Shown here piece after piece: positions 25,392 to 38,000 of a stretch of 64,000 nucleotides of DNA. The notes below the pieces were generated by a model. That model was not told the origin of the DNA. It did not search any database and saw only the letters and a list, made by a program, of their open reading frames with translations. The DNA is from Saccharina japonica (lineage: Eukaryota; Sar; Phaeophyceae; Laminariales; Laminariaceae). A program made the position numbers and the translations under genes. Position 1 is the first letter of the stretch. Each line of letters starts with the position of its first letter. The DNA is taken from assembly GCA_008828725.1 (NCBI GenBank), contig MEHQ01000481.1:126004-190003 (forward strand), read 5' to 3'.

Positions 25392-26827
25392 GCTTCCGCC
25401 GCTTCTGCGGTTTTTCTCCGTGCCTGTTCCTCCTCGTCTTTCTTTTGCTTCTGCAAAGCTTCCAGCTTTTCTCTCCTCGCCTTCCGTTGCTGCCGTCCAC
25501 AGAGAGGGAGAGAGAGAGGGGGGGGGGGGGGGGGGGGGGGGGAGGGGCGTAACTCAACGGCAAGTAGACAGCAACATGTTTCCCTGCCGTGCCGTGCAGG
25601 GGGGGGGGGGCACTGGTGTCCTAACGGCACACGGTGAACTGGACTAAGGGCAAACATTCAATCCAGCCCAATTGAGCACAACCCAACCCAACTCGAAACA
25701 CAATGCACTCAATCCAACCTACACTGTACGAGTCAGAAATGAGCACCATGGCGCGGGAAAAACGAACAACCACTAACAACGCCACAAAAACGGCACGACA
25801 GGCGACGACCATCGTGCTGGGGGGGGGGGGGGGGGGGGGGNNNGGGGGGGGGGGGGGGGGGGCTGCAGAGGGTGTGCAAAAAACACTTTTAAACGGTTCA
25901 AGGTTCAAGAATACGGGGCTCCGCCCCGTGAACCAGATCAACGCCCCGCGGCGGCGGGGGCTGGGACCGGGAGGAAGATGGGGCTACATACTGGTGCCTA
26001 ATTTTTACATGACAGGTATCTATCTGTCTATACAGAGACGGATACAAACCCCCAAGTATCTGTCCGCATACAGGCAGGCCTTCACCAAAACCAATGCGGC
26101 GCATCGCCAACCAACCAATCTACCAACAACTGTTGACAGATACGCCCCCCCCCTCAAAACATGCAGTAAAAAAAAACATGGAAACCCCTCATACCTCCTC
26201 AAGGCGCCGCTCTTCCTCCTCCTCATCCACCATAAGCTCGTCAAGGTCGAGCTCCTTCAGCTGCTTGTCCTCGTCTCTCAGCTTCCGCTTCCACATATCG
26301 TCCGGGGTTTCCTCGCCCCTTTCGCCCCCCCTACCCCTATCCCTATCCCTATCCCTATCCCTATCCCCGTCATCATCACGCCTCCCGCTACCCCTCGAGC
26401 GCTTGCGATCCCTCTCGTCCCTACCATCTCGGTCACTCCCGTTCCTCCTGTTCCTCGCGTCCCGAGGGTTGTAGAGGCGATCCCTATCCCTGGTGTCCCT
26501 TTCCCTGTCTCTATCCCTATCCCGACCGTCGTGTCTCCGAGAGGACGAGTCGCCTTTGCGGTCGACCGAGCGGCTCCGACTGTCGCCCTTTCCCCCACCC
26601 TTGCCACCGCCTCCACCGGAACGCGACGAACCCCGTCTATCCCCGACATCGGCGAGGCTATTGCTGCTGCTGTTGTGGCTGTTGCCGGCCGTGTCCTTGT
26701 CGTCACGGCCGCTTCCCCTCCTTTTGCTGCTGCTGCTGCCGCGCACTGAAGTAGACGAAGAGCGGTTGGTCTTGCCCTTGCGGTCCTGCGAGCGGCTGCG
26801 GCTTCGGCTACGGCTCCGGCGGCCCAT
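16142..26827 (-). CDS. PRPF4B: PRP4 pre-mRNA splicing kinase (PRPF4B)
   Basis: Nuclear serine/threonine kinase of the DYRK/CLK-related PRP4 family, known to phosphorylate tri-snRNP proteins during spliceosome activation. Nine exons in consistent phase: 26195-26827, 24806-25489, 23065-23192, 20452-20601, 19909-20005, 18526-18680, 17981-18167, 17165-17312, 16142-16344; 794 aa against about 1000 in human. Residues 1-211 are an RS/RD/RE-rich tail starting MGRRSRSRSRSRSQDRK; 212-439 are Glu/Ala/Ser-rich and include PVFDMFS. NWTDMEGYY opens the kinase domain. Visible motifs: Gly loop GSVGQGVFSTV, VALK lysine, catalytic loop HADIKPDNIL (HAD in place of HRD, a PRP4 hallmark), DFGSAF, TPYLVSRWYRAPEI, and LKRMMEFKGPVPTRMI. 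All catalytic residues are present and no frame break is seen. Introns are 0.36-2.5 kb and hold most of the repeats listed nearby. Confidence 0.96.
17331..17610 (+). repeat. Tandem duplication of about 140 bp in PRP4 intron 7
   Basis: The sequence beginning CACAAAAAGGAGAGAGGAAG at about 17331 is repeated from about 17471, ending near 17610, with only a few changes in A-run length. It starts just upstream of exon 8 and copies intron sequence only, so no exon is duplicated. Confidence 0.9.
17740..17955 (+). repeat. ACC/AAC-rich tract in PRP4 intron 7
   Basis: Low-complexity run of ACCACCAACAACAAC type, purine-poor on the plus strand. On the transcribed strand it is a G/T-rich stretch close to the 5' splice site of exon 7. 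No coding role. Confidence 0.85.
18890..19410 (+). repeat. GACTGTCA minisatellite in PRP4 intron 5
   Basis: About 520 bp of degenerate tandem units of roughly 10-11 bp with the core GGACTGTCACGGACTGCCA. It fills much of the 1.2-kb intron between exons 5 and 6. One plus-strand frame is open throughout by virtue of the repeat and is not a gene. Confidence 0.88.
20138..20233 (+). repeat. Long AAC trinucleotide microsatellite
   Basis: An almost perfect AAC tract of about 96 bp (roughly 32 units) in PRP4 intron 4, on the transcribed strand a GTT tract. It creates artefactual poly-Leu and poly-Cys frames on the minus strand. Confidence 0.95.
22310..22960 (+). repeat. AAGGC and AACCA low-complexity tracts in PRP4 intron 3
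   Basis: Short runs of GCAAGGCAAGGCAAGGC (about 22320-22365 and 22725-22770) are followed by an AACCAAACC/AACAACAAC stretch (22780-22960). The surrounding intron 3 (20602-23064) is otherwise unremarkable, with G runs at 22206 and 22223-22236. Confidence 0.8.
24267..24339 (-). mobile_element. Dispersed 65-bp repeat, copy in PRP4 intron 2
   Basis: The sequence from the G run through CGTACTCATTTGTTGCTTGC to CACGCATCCCTTTCGAGA is the reverse complement of repeats at 47689-47752, 47763-47832 and 56898-56970. It is bounded by a long G (or C) homopolymer at one end. Family unknown and non-coding; a short interspersed element is possible. Confidence 0.65.
24370..24763 (+). repeat. Three diverged 85-90 bp units in PRP4 intron 2
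   Basis: Units at about 24370-24452, 24474-24560 and 24674-24763 share the series CATGCATGGCC, GTCGTATGACCATAGACC, CATCCCTACAATGCC, GACGGAGCA and GGGTTTTCACC. A partial copy of the first words recurs at 47188-47215. The first unit lies just beyond the dispersed repeat at 24267, and one plus-strand frame stays open through parts of it, but no protein similarity was recognised. Confidence 0.7.
25841..25843. other. Three unresolved bases in a G homopolymer
   Basis: nnn lies inside a run of G of more than 35 nt (25819-25862) in PRP4 intron 1. The run length is unreliable. Confidence 0.95.
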
Positions 26828-26966
26828 GATGTTCGGTTAGATTGGCCCTCTCGTCCGGTCGGGTCTACTGCTGCTGCTGTAGGTGCTGCCACTGCTGTTA
26901 TTGCTGCTGCTGCTGCTGCTGCTGGTGCTGGTGTTGTTCGTGCCGTTGATGTCTATGTTTTTGTTG

Positions 26967-27003
<37 letters not shown>

Positions 27004-30000
27004 CGGTGCGGGCGCTGTTTGCCGTTTGCTGTCGCGGCAAGCGTGCCGAGAGCGCGCTTGCCTTGCCGGCCGGTACCTTCACGTATTTGGAGGGACTGCC
27101 TGAGTAGCGGCAGAGAGAAAAAACAGGCCAATGTTGGGCGTTAATCAAACATGCGGTAGAAGCATACCAGTACCGTGTACCCTGTACTGCAGCACAAATG
27201 TGTGTACACACACTACAAACAACAGCAGTACCACGCGCGGCAGTAACACTGAAGGATGGTACAGCAAGGACTACTGCACAAAACACCCAACTCAGTAGAG
27301 TACTACGTACAGACAGTACTGCTGTACTCGCAATATGTGTGTGTGTGTGTGTTCTTCACATTAAACATATATACCAAGTATTAACACATTTCACAGGAAC
27401 ATAAAACATAAAAATATCACATTACACGACGTATGTAATACCTGGTATGCATAATACAGAGAACGTCCCCAAAAAGCAGGGTGCAGCCGGAAACATGTTA
27501 AAATCTGGTTCAGGCACGTACAGGATAGGAGTACAGCAGCAGTATCATACATAGTGCCTGACCGCCCGTACGTACGTAACGCGAATAGAACGCGATGCTT
27601 CGTACTCGATATCGTATACTCCTGCTGCACCCGACAGTCCTATTATACGCACGTCGATGATGCAATTACTGCTGTAGATAAATTCATCCACCAGGTACAG
27701 CAGCATTATTCGAGTTTTGACACCGCAAGTAGATACTCCATACTCGTACCTCGTACGTACGAGTACGTCGTGCGTAGCGAGTTCGTTGCTTGCAAAAACC
27801 GTCAGGTATGAGTTGGTACCCGGTCGACCTGGTTTGTGTCATGTGTACGTACCGCGCCGGTTGGCAGTTGGCAGGATCATACCACCCCGTCCGAGAATAT
27901 AAGGAAGTTTCCGCATTCATTTTAATATCAAAACTGCCCTTATATTTACGGACAGGGTATATAGTTAAGTGGTACCTGGTGAACATGAAACTAGTGATCG
28001 TGATGGGAAAGCCACTCGAAGCTCGAAGATGAGGGGGGACGGACCAGCACGCCACTCTACGCGTAGGCACGATAAACGATACCCATGTAAAGCATGAGGC
28101 AAGGAGGCTGCCCCCACAGCTCGTGTCCCTTTCCTTTTGTATCGGGCATACGTAGAGATAGGAGACACAACTCAACAATCAAACCTCATTACGCACGTCA
28201 TCTCACGAAACAACCAAAACCAAAACAAACAACCCAAAGCACGCTGTTTGTCTGACTTTACTTTACGCAACGAACGCTCTGCCCCCAGCAAGATAAACCC
28301 TACCGAGCGTCCACCGTAAAACAGAGAGAAGATCCGTTTCGAAGGGTAGCTGCGTGCCTCGACAGCGCACGCAGGCGATGCAATCGTTTCGACCATCCCC
28401 GTCACTCATCACAGTCTGCGACGCAGCCATCACGAGTTTGCGAGGCAACCAATCAACCAACACAACAGCACAGAGAAGTTGCGAGCAGACGAGTAGGACG
28501 CACTCTGAATTTGCGTTGCGCCAAGCCCGACTTTTTGTCCTCGTGATGGAAAGAAAAACAAAGTAACAGCCACGTACAAAATGAAGAGTGGGGCGGGGTC
28601 CGTCGTGTGATTCGTCTGGTCATCTCACCTGGAGAGGGTGCGGCCGTTGTGTTGGTCAATAGAGCGTTATCGGGCTTGGTCCCGGCTGTTTGCCCCCCGG
28701 CGAGGGCTGGGGCATCTCTGGAAACCCTTTCCTTGTTTTTCTGCTAAGGGGTTAGGGGCTGGCGTTGAGCGGTTTCATTTTTTCCTTTTTTCATCTGTCA
28801 CAAGTCTGTCATCATGTTGTCATGCTTTTGTTTGGTTGCTTGATTGTTGATTTGCTTCAGTATGTTTACTTTCTATTATTTTTCCTTTTCGCTTTTTTCT
28901 TTCTTTTCTCTTTTTTTCTCTTGCATGCACCTGGATTGCTAGCAGGGTAGGTCTTGCCTGTCGTATATGGCATTGCATTGTCTGCTCTGCTTACTGCACT
29001 GAGCGTAGTATCTCTGTGTCGTAGTTTTGTGACCACAGAACTGGTCCCTTTTTAGGATGATGAATCGGCACGGACACTGGGTGTGCTGGATGTCGACGGG
29101 TAGAAAGGAAGGTTTAATGTGAAGAACACACACACACATGTTCATTTTTTCCTTTTTTCATCTGTCACAAGCAAGTCTGTCATGTGTTGTTTCGCGCTCT
29201 TTCTCGCAAAACCCAGTATGCGAGATATCTAATCGGGAGTTGTCACGGCACACGACTACGAATACGTACGTACGTACTCACTCGCAGCGAAGCACACGTT
29301 GAGACAAACTGCAGTTGTAGGCACAGCATTGGTTACTGTTGTAGTGCACGAAATGTACACCCGAGCCTTGCCCGAGCAGGCATATTCCCCCGTTGGCCTT
29401 TGTTTGCTGCCTGAAAACTCTGTGTACCGCGGCGCCAGCGATGCCGTCATTTGTTTGTTATGGAATAATAAGAGTAACCACAACAACAACCGTCGTAAAG
29501 TCTGTTTGTTATTATGTGTGTGGTGTGGTTGCTGGTGCTGGCGCGAAAGATCCTGAACTATCTATGCATCTGCCTCGTACTGCGTACGGACGTCCAATTC
29601 CATTTGTTGTATGAAGGGGATTTGAGGGGATAGGGTTTTTTGCAGTATAATATATTCCTCCAGCAGTTTTTATTATAGTGAACCCTTTCACAGATGCTCC
29701 GAGTATACTCGATACTCCGAGTATACTCGGAGTATCGAGTATTTTTCGTACTCCGAGTACTGAGAGTATTAGAGTACTGGTGCTGGTGGCCTAAATACTC
29801 GGAGTACTTGGGAGTATGAGCAGTACTGAAGGCCCAAATACTCCGAGTACTGGGAGTATGAGCAGTACTAATACTCGAGTACATCAAACAGTACTCGGAG
29901 TAAAAACATCTAAATTACTCGGGAGTACTACTCCGAGTACATCGAGAGTATTGGACACCGAAATACTGCGAGTACACAAAGTACCTGAAGTATTATTTTC

Positions 30001-31601
30001 TCGAAAATAAAATACTCTAATTATACTCCGAGGTAATGGGAGCATCTGTGAACTTTTAAATGCTATAAACGCCAGTCACATGCTCCCAGAACCTGGGAGG
30101 GATGACGGCCGAGTCTTTGAAATGATGCAAAGAAAGATGCTCCTAACGTGCTTCACACTCCGAGTATACTATAGTATACACTCTGTTGTATATTCCAATG
30201 AGATAGTATACCGTCAACTGGGGGGGTGGGGGGGGGTGCCGTTATTTCATGTTTCGAGTCTTTCCGTACACTGCGGAATAATACCTGGCAGTATGTTGTG
30301 TATATGTATATATGTATATACGTACGTACATAGCCTAATGAGAGCAACAACAATGCAAAAGAAATGAACAATTGAACTCCGCTTATTTATAGTAGCTGTT
30401 GTTAGCTTTTGGCATTGGTAATAACGTTATTGAGGCCGTCGACACAAAGGAAGCCGTGGTGCGCAAACTCAACCCTCCCCCACCCGCGCGCACACGTATC
30501 ACCGCACCACTCACTCGGTAAATATCACTCATCATACAAGAAAGCCCCTCCAAAAAAAAACAACGATAAGTAGTACCGTGAGCCCTTTCCCGTATCACCT
30601 CCCTCCCTTGTACTACTACTTACTGTACTTCTGGGCGCGGGCAAAAGCACAACTATTAAAAGTAATTGAACATTACAGCAGTATCGAGCTAAGACAAACA
30701 AACGGATGAAAATAACGGGAGGGATACACACCCCCTCTGACTAAGGCCCGGATCGATACCTCGTACGTACTGCACAATAAACAAAAACTCTAAAACAACA
30801 CCAACAACAACGCTATGACGACGTATTTAGAGCGATCATAGCCTCATCCATGCAACCCTATATGCGCAAAATGGCGGCATCTGAATTCGAAAGCCCTACA
30901 GGAGTACGCCTACAACTAAAATGACTCAATCGTCGCTCTAAACCCAAGCACTCGCTCCCCCGAGCTGCAAGCGCCGACCGGACGAAACCAGTCCCACCCC
31001 ACCCCACCCCATTCCCCTCCCATCCCACCTACCCCCCCCCACCACAAAGAAAGCAGTCCGTAGCCGTCCAAGTAATCCGTGGGGAAAATGGCGAAAAAAC
31101 AGACACGGACAACAGCAGCATCGCATCGCAGCAGCATCTGACACCGATATCCGTTACCGACGTGGCACGCACGCAAACTTGCTGAAACCCTTCCAATCCT
31201 ACCAAACTCACGTATTAAGTGCCGCCCGGGAGCCTTCCGCATGGCTCACCACCCACCGCAAAAAATTCCCCCCATACAACCCTCTCCCCTCTCTCTACCC
31301 TAAGCCCATTTCTTTTTGTTTTCTCCCGTATCTCATGTATGTATCCAGGTACTTTTCAAAAGGCGGTCGCTCAAATCTTACTACAAGCAGCTCGAGTCAA
31401 CAGCCGGGGCGACGACAACCATTTAGAGACGCGTGACTAAAAAAAGCGACAAAAATAACACGGCGAAGGGAAGGAACAACGAGTGACGCGGCCTCGTTTT
31501 CAAAATACACAACACAGCGAACCATCAGAGGTCTGTTGCGCGCAGGCAACCCCGCCCCCCCACCCCCCACCCCCGCCTCCCCTCCCGCCCCACAACCCCC
31601 A
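26828..31601. other. Gene-free region upstream of PRP4 kinase
   Basis: This 4.8 kb lies between the end of the bromodomain-PWWP-AP2 gene and the start of the PRP4 kinase, both on the minus strand, so it should hold the PRP4 promoter and the 3' UTR of the large gene. It has CTG-rich tracts (26866-27003), a GT run (27337-27352), a duplicated 40-bp T-rich word (TTTTTCCTTTTTTCATCTGT at about 28779 and 29146) and the inverted-repeat element at 29692. No exon with homology was found. Confidence 0.5.
29692..30180 (-). mobile_element. CTCGGAGTA-array inverted-repeat element, copy 2 (shortened)
   Basis: It starts AGATGCTCCGAGTATACTCG and carries an array of TACTCCGAG / CTCGGAGTA palindromic half-sites to about 30047 (GGGAGCATCT). 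Unique sequence follows (CATGCTCCCAGAACCTGGGA, GTGCTTCACACTCCGAGTA) to about 30180. The order matches the reverse complement of 53820-54263, so this is an inverted, shorter copy of the element at 53499. No coding sequence; probably a non-autonomous DNA element spread by an unknown transposase. Confidence 0.75.
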
Positions 31602-31994
31602 CTACCACCCTTGTTCAGGGATCGCGGCAGAAGAGCCTAGGTTAGAGGTGGGCGGGATGGCAGGGCCGGGTGTCTGCCCCAGGGCGACATGCGCCTCCAC
31701 CGCCCCGCCAGCGTGCTGCTGGGCTTGGGCGTGGGACTCAAAACTAGCCGCCATGCGGTACTCGTACGCGTCTTGCTGAGTCGCATGCGCAAGTCCCTGC
31801 ACCTGCTGCTGCTGCTGCGAGGTGGTCACGGCTTCCACCCCTATACCCCGACCACCCCCCACCGTTGGCGACAAAGCTTCCACCTGCAGCCCACCCCCCC
31901 TCTGGTACTGCTGCTGCTGGGACATGCGGGCGTCCAGAGCATACAGCCCCCCGGCCGGGTGGTGGTGGTGGTTGTACACGAGCCTCTCGCCCCC

Positions 31995-32028
<34 letters not shown>

Positions 32029-35000
32029 CCCCCGCCGCCACAGCAGATGCCGCCTGGACAGCGGCCGCCTGCGTGTGCATGTGCGCGTTGTGCGCGTACG
32101 AGTGCCTTCCGTGCTGCATGTTCCTCACTGCCGACGGGGGGTAACCCGAGTCGGGCACCGGCGAGCTGCTATCGTCGAGCGAGGCCTTCATCAAAGACGA
32201 CCCCCTCGGAGACGTCGAGACCTGCTGCTGCTGCTGTTGCTGCAGCAGCAGCAGCTTCTGCTGTTGCTGGCGGTCCCCCTCCCTACTCACGACAGAGACC
32301 ACATGCCCGCCGCTTCGACCGCCTTCATCGTCGAACCCAAGACTACCACCACCGTCCTCCTGCGCCAACGCAAGCGCCTTCCCCGCCGGAGACATCTCCC
32401 CCGAAGAAGACCTGCCCGACTTGGGACTCGTCGCCAACTCCTTCGACGAAGAACTTCCCCCCTGGCCACGGGAAAACACGGGGTGCGCGCCATACGCTCC
32501 GTACCCGTGCACCTCCGCGACGGGGGACGAGGTTGCGGGGACATACCCAGAAGCCCCCGGGCTTCGAGCAAGAAGAGGCGACTGACCCCCCCGCTGCGCG
32601 GCTGCCACCGCCGCCGCAGTCGCCGCAGTCGCCGCAGTCGCCACCACCGCCGCGGCAGCCGGGTGGGCATGCCCGCCATGGCCGGCGAAACCCTCGCTCC
32701 CCGTCAAAACGGGGGCGGCGGCATGGGGCGTATGCCCGTACCCCGTGGAGGAGGGGGGGCTGTAAGGGTAACCATACGCCGCGGTCGTCGAAACCGCTCC
32801 GCCGTTGTACGTGCCGAACACCGGGTGGGGGTGGCCGCGACCGGGAGACCCCGGCCATATCGCGCCCCCGGCGTTAGCCGTCGTCACCGCCGCCGCCGCA
32901 GCGGGGTAGCCTGCGTGGCTGTAGGCGGCGGACGCCGGAGCTGAGTCTACCGTGATGCGCCCGTTCTCTTCCTCGTCGGTAGTAGCCGTAGAGTCAACGC
33001 ATGTCGCCGCCGCTGCTGCAGCCGGCGCCGGTGGAGCCGGCGCTCGAGACCGAGAAGGCGATCGCGCAGAGACAGATGCGGGTGTTGGCACCGGCGAATG
33101 AACCTCTACGCGTAGCGGAGGTTCGACGTCGGATGCAACGCGATGCCGAGAGAGCAGCGACCTCAGCTCGGCCGGGGCGTCCGCTACGGTCAGCGGTAGC
33201 GATTGGTGGGCGGTGAGGGACGAAATGGGGGGCAGCACGTCCGTCGGCTGCTGCCTCGCAGGCTCCACGCGGACCTCGATCTCGGCCGGCGGAGCACCGA
33301 CCACGACGCTCTCGGCGACGGCACGGGAATGGTTAATCGCGGCGAACACTGGGCGCCCTTGAGGAACATCCTGGCTCGGGCAGGCGGTGGGAGTGGCCGT
33401 ACCATTAGCTTTTGCGGTAGCAGCGGTAGCGCCGCCGTCTACTGTCAAGTCGCGAGCGGCAGGGGTTTCCTGGAACCCAAGAGGCGTACTGGGGGCGGGA
33501 ACAAGGCACGAAAAAATCCGGCAAGGAGCGAGGATGGAACGGCTGGAGGTTAGACAATGAGCGAATGAGTCGTAGCGAAGGGAACGTGCGGCAGAGGGCA
33601 TGAGCAAGAGAACCAAGTGCCCCCGAAAAAAACTGTTAGACTGGTCACCGTGCAGGCAGCGTTTAACGACGGAGGGTATGATAAACGGTCCCAGACGGTC
33701 CTCGGATCCCAGGCAACGGTGACAAAGCACCCAAGACAGCCCTCCTATCAACACTCTCAAGCAACCCACGCCAGGCAAAGCGACCCAGCCCGTCAAGGCG
33801 CAACGCTCGCTCGCTCGACCACTAACTAGCCTTTTCGATAATTTGACCACTCCACCACTAGACCATTTGATTGCTCGACCACCCGAACACTAGACCACCC
33901 GACCCGATAGCCAGACTATTTGATCGCCAAACCACTCGATCGCTCTATCGCTTCATCACTCCATCGCTCTCACTTCCACCACTTTGTATTCTATTTTTCC
34001 GGAGGGAATCGTTTCGCTCCAGAGTTTTTGACACCTGTCCTGTGACCACGCACTGGATTTTTGGCGACAAGTTAATGTGATAACAGCAACAATCCACTTC
34101 CCTCTCACCTTGCCCCTGCCGCGCGCTTAGCCGCCGCCGGCGGCGACGACGCACCCTTTTCGGGGCGCGCAATCCTTCGCTTCGCGGGGGTCAGGCTCTC
34201 GCTCGCCGAGTCCCCGCTACTCGATCGCGGCCGCTCCACCGCCCTTACGCCGTTAACTACGGGACCCACGGCGGGTGCTGGGGATACCGAAGTCGATGGC
34301 GATGCCACCGGCGCCAGCAGCGCCTGTACCGGTGTCCGTTGTGCCGGTGCTGGTGGGGCCTGCACCGACATCACCGGCGTCGGCGTAGGTGGTGCCTGTA
34401 CCGGCGTCCGTGATGGCTGGGTTGGTGGAGGGGGTAGCACCGGCGCCAGCGGTGTCAATGTCGGCCGTGGTGTCGGTGTTGGTGGTGCCTGGGTCGGCAT
34501 CGGTGGTGCCTGGGTCTGCGTTGGTGGTGCCTGGGCCGGTGTTGGTGGTGCCTGGGTCGGTGTTGGTGGCGCCGGAGGCGTCAGTGTGGGGGTTGGCGAT
34601 GACAGTGTCGGCGTAGGCGGTGCCAATGCCGATATAGGTGGTGCTAATGACGGTGCCGGCGCTGGTGCTGGTGGTGCTAATGTCGGTGTTGGTGGAGCCT
34701 GCACCGGTGCCACCGGGGTCAGGACCGGCGTCGGGGCTGCTATTAATGCCGGTGTCGGCGTTGCTGGTGTCGGTGTTGGCGATGCCAAAGTCGGTGTGGT
34801 TGGTGCGAGCGTCGCTGCGGGCGGTGCTAATGCCGGCGTGGGTGTAGGCGGTGCCAAAGTCAGTGTGGGTGTAGGCGGTGTCAACACCGAAGGTGTTGTT
34901 GTGGGTGTTGCCACTGTCGGCGGCGGTGTTGCCGGCTTTACTCGAGCCGCCTGCCCCGCCCCTCGATCGCTGTTCGCCTGCTGGGGGAAAAAAGAGGGCG

Positions 35001-38000
35001 CAAAGAGGAGACGCGAAGAGGGAACGTGGAGGGGGGGGGGGGGGGCAGAAACATGAGCCCTCCTTAACGGTGACAGGGTGATACTGGACAGGAAGGGATG
35101 CCTGTCCTCCGTTGCTACCGAAGGCCTTTCCGCTACCAAACATACTTGAAAAAAAAACAAGAACCGTACAGTCTTTCCTTTTTCATCTGTGTGGTTGAGC
35201 TGTGGACCGATTACCAGCTCACAGCCAGCCGCCTCGTTAAGATGGAAACCCCTTTCCCCCCCCACCCTCACTTTCACGCCTCTAAAGGCACTCGAAACCC
35301 GCTTGCCTTCCACGACCCTCCAGCTCCGCTGCTGCCTCCCTTGGAAGAGCCACGCTCTGGGTGCACCCGCTTCCCGTCCCTGAAGTTGGTTACGGCGCTG
35401 GGCCCGAACAGCTGCAAAGCAGCGCGGTCGTAGGCCATGGCGGCTTCCGCCTCCGTCGCGTAACCACCCAGGCTCTTCTTCTTTCCATCCTGCAAGGGTG
35501 TCGGCATGATGTGTGCGTTCACAACACCAGCATGCAACAGCAGCAGCAGCAGCGGCGGCGGCAGCGGCGGCGGCAACGGCAGCGGGAAAGGAGTTCGGGA
35601 AATGCACGATATCAGCGCAGGCACGAGAGTACGCAGTGAAAAAGACGTGTAGGGCGGAGAGGGGCGCACGTCGACCCTACTGTAGATGTAACGAGATGAG
35701 ACACGACGATGGCCAAGCTCGGCTACTAGTACACTATTACGCCTACAGAAAGGCGGGCCGGTCGACACAAAAAAAAAAACACGTTTTTGTTTGTCAGTTC
35801 CCCTCCGGTAAAGCTCAAGGCGTTGCCGGGCCCGAACCGCTGGCTGGAGAAGACCTCCATGCCAATAACCTCCAAACAATGTCAATCGAATTCGAATCAA
35901 CTCCAGACAACGAAAACCAGCAACAATCAACGACAATCAACCTCAGCCAACGCCAATCAAAGGCAACAAACCCCAGCACCCGTCAATCAACACAATAAAC
36001 ACCAATCAACACCAATAATTACCAACCAACCCCAATCACCGCCAATCACCGTCAATCAAACGCCTACTCATAGCTCAGCGCGTCACCCCCTCACACCTGA
36101 GAAATTCGGGCCAGCCACCGGTTTCCGTTCAGGTTAACCCCTCGGAACGACGAGCTGCCGTACGCGCGGCCGGAAGACGTGCCTCCGCCGGCCCGCTCCG
36201 ACCGCTCGCCCCGAGAAGAGGAGTTCCCAGAACCCGCAGAGGGCGAGGCCAACGCCGGTGGCGATGCCGCAACCGACATCGCCGTCGCAACGCCACCAAT
36301 AGCGGCCGCTTTCGCGGCCTGCGCTACGACGTTCTCCGTCCCCACTACCTTCGAGGCCATGACCGCGGAGGGCGGCGGCTTAGGCGCAGCAGCACCGCCA
36401 GCGCCAGACCCACCAGCACCAGCGGCGGTGGCGACGGCGGAGGGCAGTTTTGGCTGGGGTGGAGAGGGTGCCAGCGCGCCGATGGTCTTCGGCTTGGCGC
36501 CGTTGGGTGCTGGTCTCTTCGCTCCGGCGATCAATGATAAGGCGTTTCGGTTGCGCTGGTGAGTAAGTAGAATTAGCAGCCGAGCAAGCGAGCAGGCGAG
36601 CGGGCGAGCATGTGCCGGAGGAGGGTAAGGTTAGAGGAGAACTACAAAGCGGGGGAGCAATACGCTCTATGCATGCGGTAGCGGTACCGGGGGGGGGAGG
36701 GGCAAGCGTGTTGAAGGCTCACGATCACACGGTCAGTAGTGTCGGGTAATAGTTGCTAGCTTTTTTATACCGGCTTGTTTTCCTTCTACAGTAGTAATAA
36801 TTTTCCTTCCGCCTTGCCAACATCGCCTAGACTATGGCGGTAGCTATGCGAAAATACCACCGACAACAACAATGAACAACTAACCCCGATTCGCATCTTC
36901 CACTCCAGCTACTATTAATAGTCAACAGGAAACAGGTAACCACAGCCACCTTCCGCAGCAAACGCCAGCTCCCTCGGACAAACCCGAAATAACGCCCATT
37001 CCCTCGGAAACCTGAAACTAACCTCGTCCCCCGACCGTTGTTTTTCCTTCCGCACGGTCGCCACACTGGAGGGGTCGCCTGTTCTCCTCTCTAGGAACTC
37101 CCTCCACTCCCGGTCGCGCTTGGCTTGCACCACAGCGTGAGGGGGGATGGTCGCGCCCAGCCCCTTCAGCCTCTTCTCCTGTGGTTTCGGGGACGAAAAA
37201 GCAGCAGGAGTTCAACGGGATGAGGCGTCGTGGTATGGTCGGAGAAGGGTTCGGAAGATCAAGCAGGAGTTCAACGTAATGAGGCGTGTGGCGTGTGCTA
37301 AGGCAGGAGGAAGGGTGCGAACAAACTCTTCACCGCCAACACGAGAAAAATAAAGAAATGTCATCGTCGGTGCGTCGCCGCGCACAACAGAGTGGATGGC
37401 AACACATGACAGCAGTTCGTAGGTTTGTCCAAAATTCTGCTTCTACAATCTGTCGCCCTGCTGTTGGAACTTGAATCCGGTAAGTACCTAGCTTCTGTGT
37501 CTGTTCTTCCTTACGGATATTTGCATCGACAGCTCGTACGTAAGGGTCGTGACGAGGGTAACTGCTTCACGCTATCAACAGTAGTATCGAAAATATCGAA
37601 ATGTGATAACATCGAAAAAAAATGAACCTATTCGCACATTGGAGATATCACGATCTGTCCATGTAAATCATCTACAGATAGATCATCTACAGATAGATCA
37701 TCTACAGATATGTCCTAAGCTGCCGTTAGGAGATGTTGTGCAGGATCTGTCTTAGTACAGATCCGACCCAGGAAACCTGTCATATGAATAGATCATGTAG
37801 GTTATACGGCTTCCACTCGGCAACATGAGCAACATGAGCTACCTCTAGATCAAAAAGTAGGAATCGGTTACTCGTATCTGTCCGAGGCGTGAAGTATTGA
37901 CAAAATTGGAAATACGCAGTCCTGTGACGCTGCAGCCTTAAACCACTGCGCAGTCGATGGTCACCACCGAAAAACGTTGACATGACACCGCTTCTGTCTG

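Noticed and set aside
24924-25637. Plus-strand Ser/Pro-rich frames
   Set aside because: Antisense to PRP4 exon 2, which matches the kinase family in order and phase.
26333-26362. CCCTAT array resembling a telomere repeat
   Set aside because: It is inside PRP4 exon 1 and encodes the Arg-Asp repeat of the RD/RS tail on the minus strand.
31822-32944. Long plus-strand frames of about 350 codons
   Set aside because: They are antisense shadows of the low-complexity last exon of the chromatin gene (Pro/Arg-rich, no domain).
35270-35310. Second AP2 domain start (SSAFRGV in another minus-strand frame)
   Set aside because: It lies in a shifted frame over the end of the real AP2 exon, and no W-x-A-x-I or AA-x-AYD follows.
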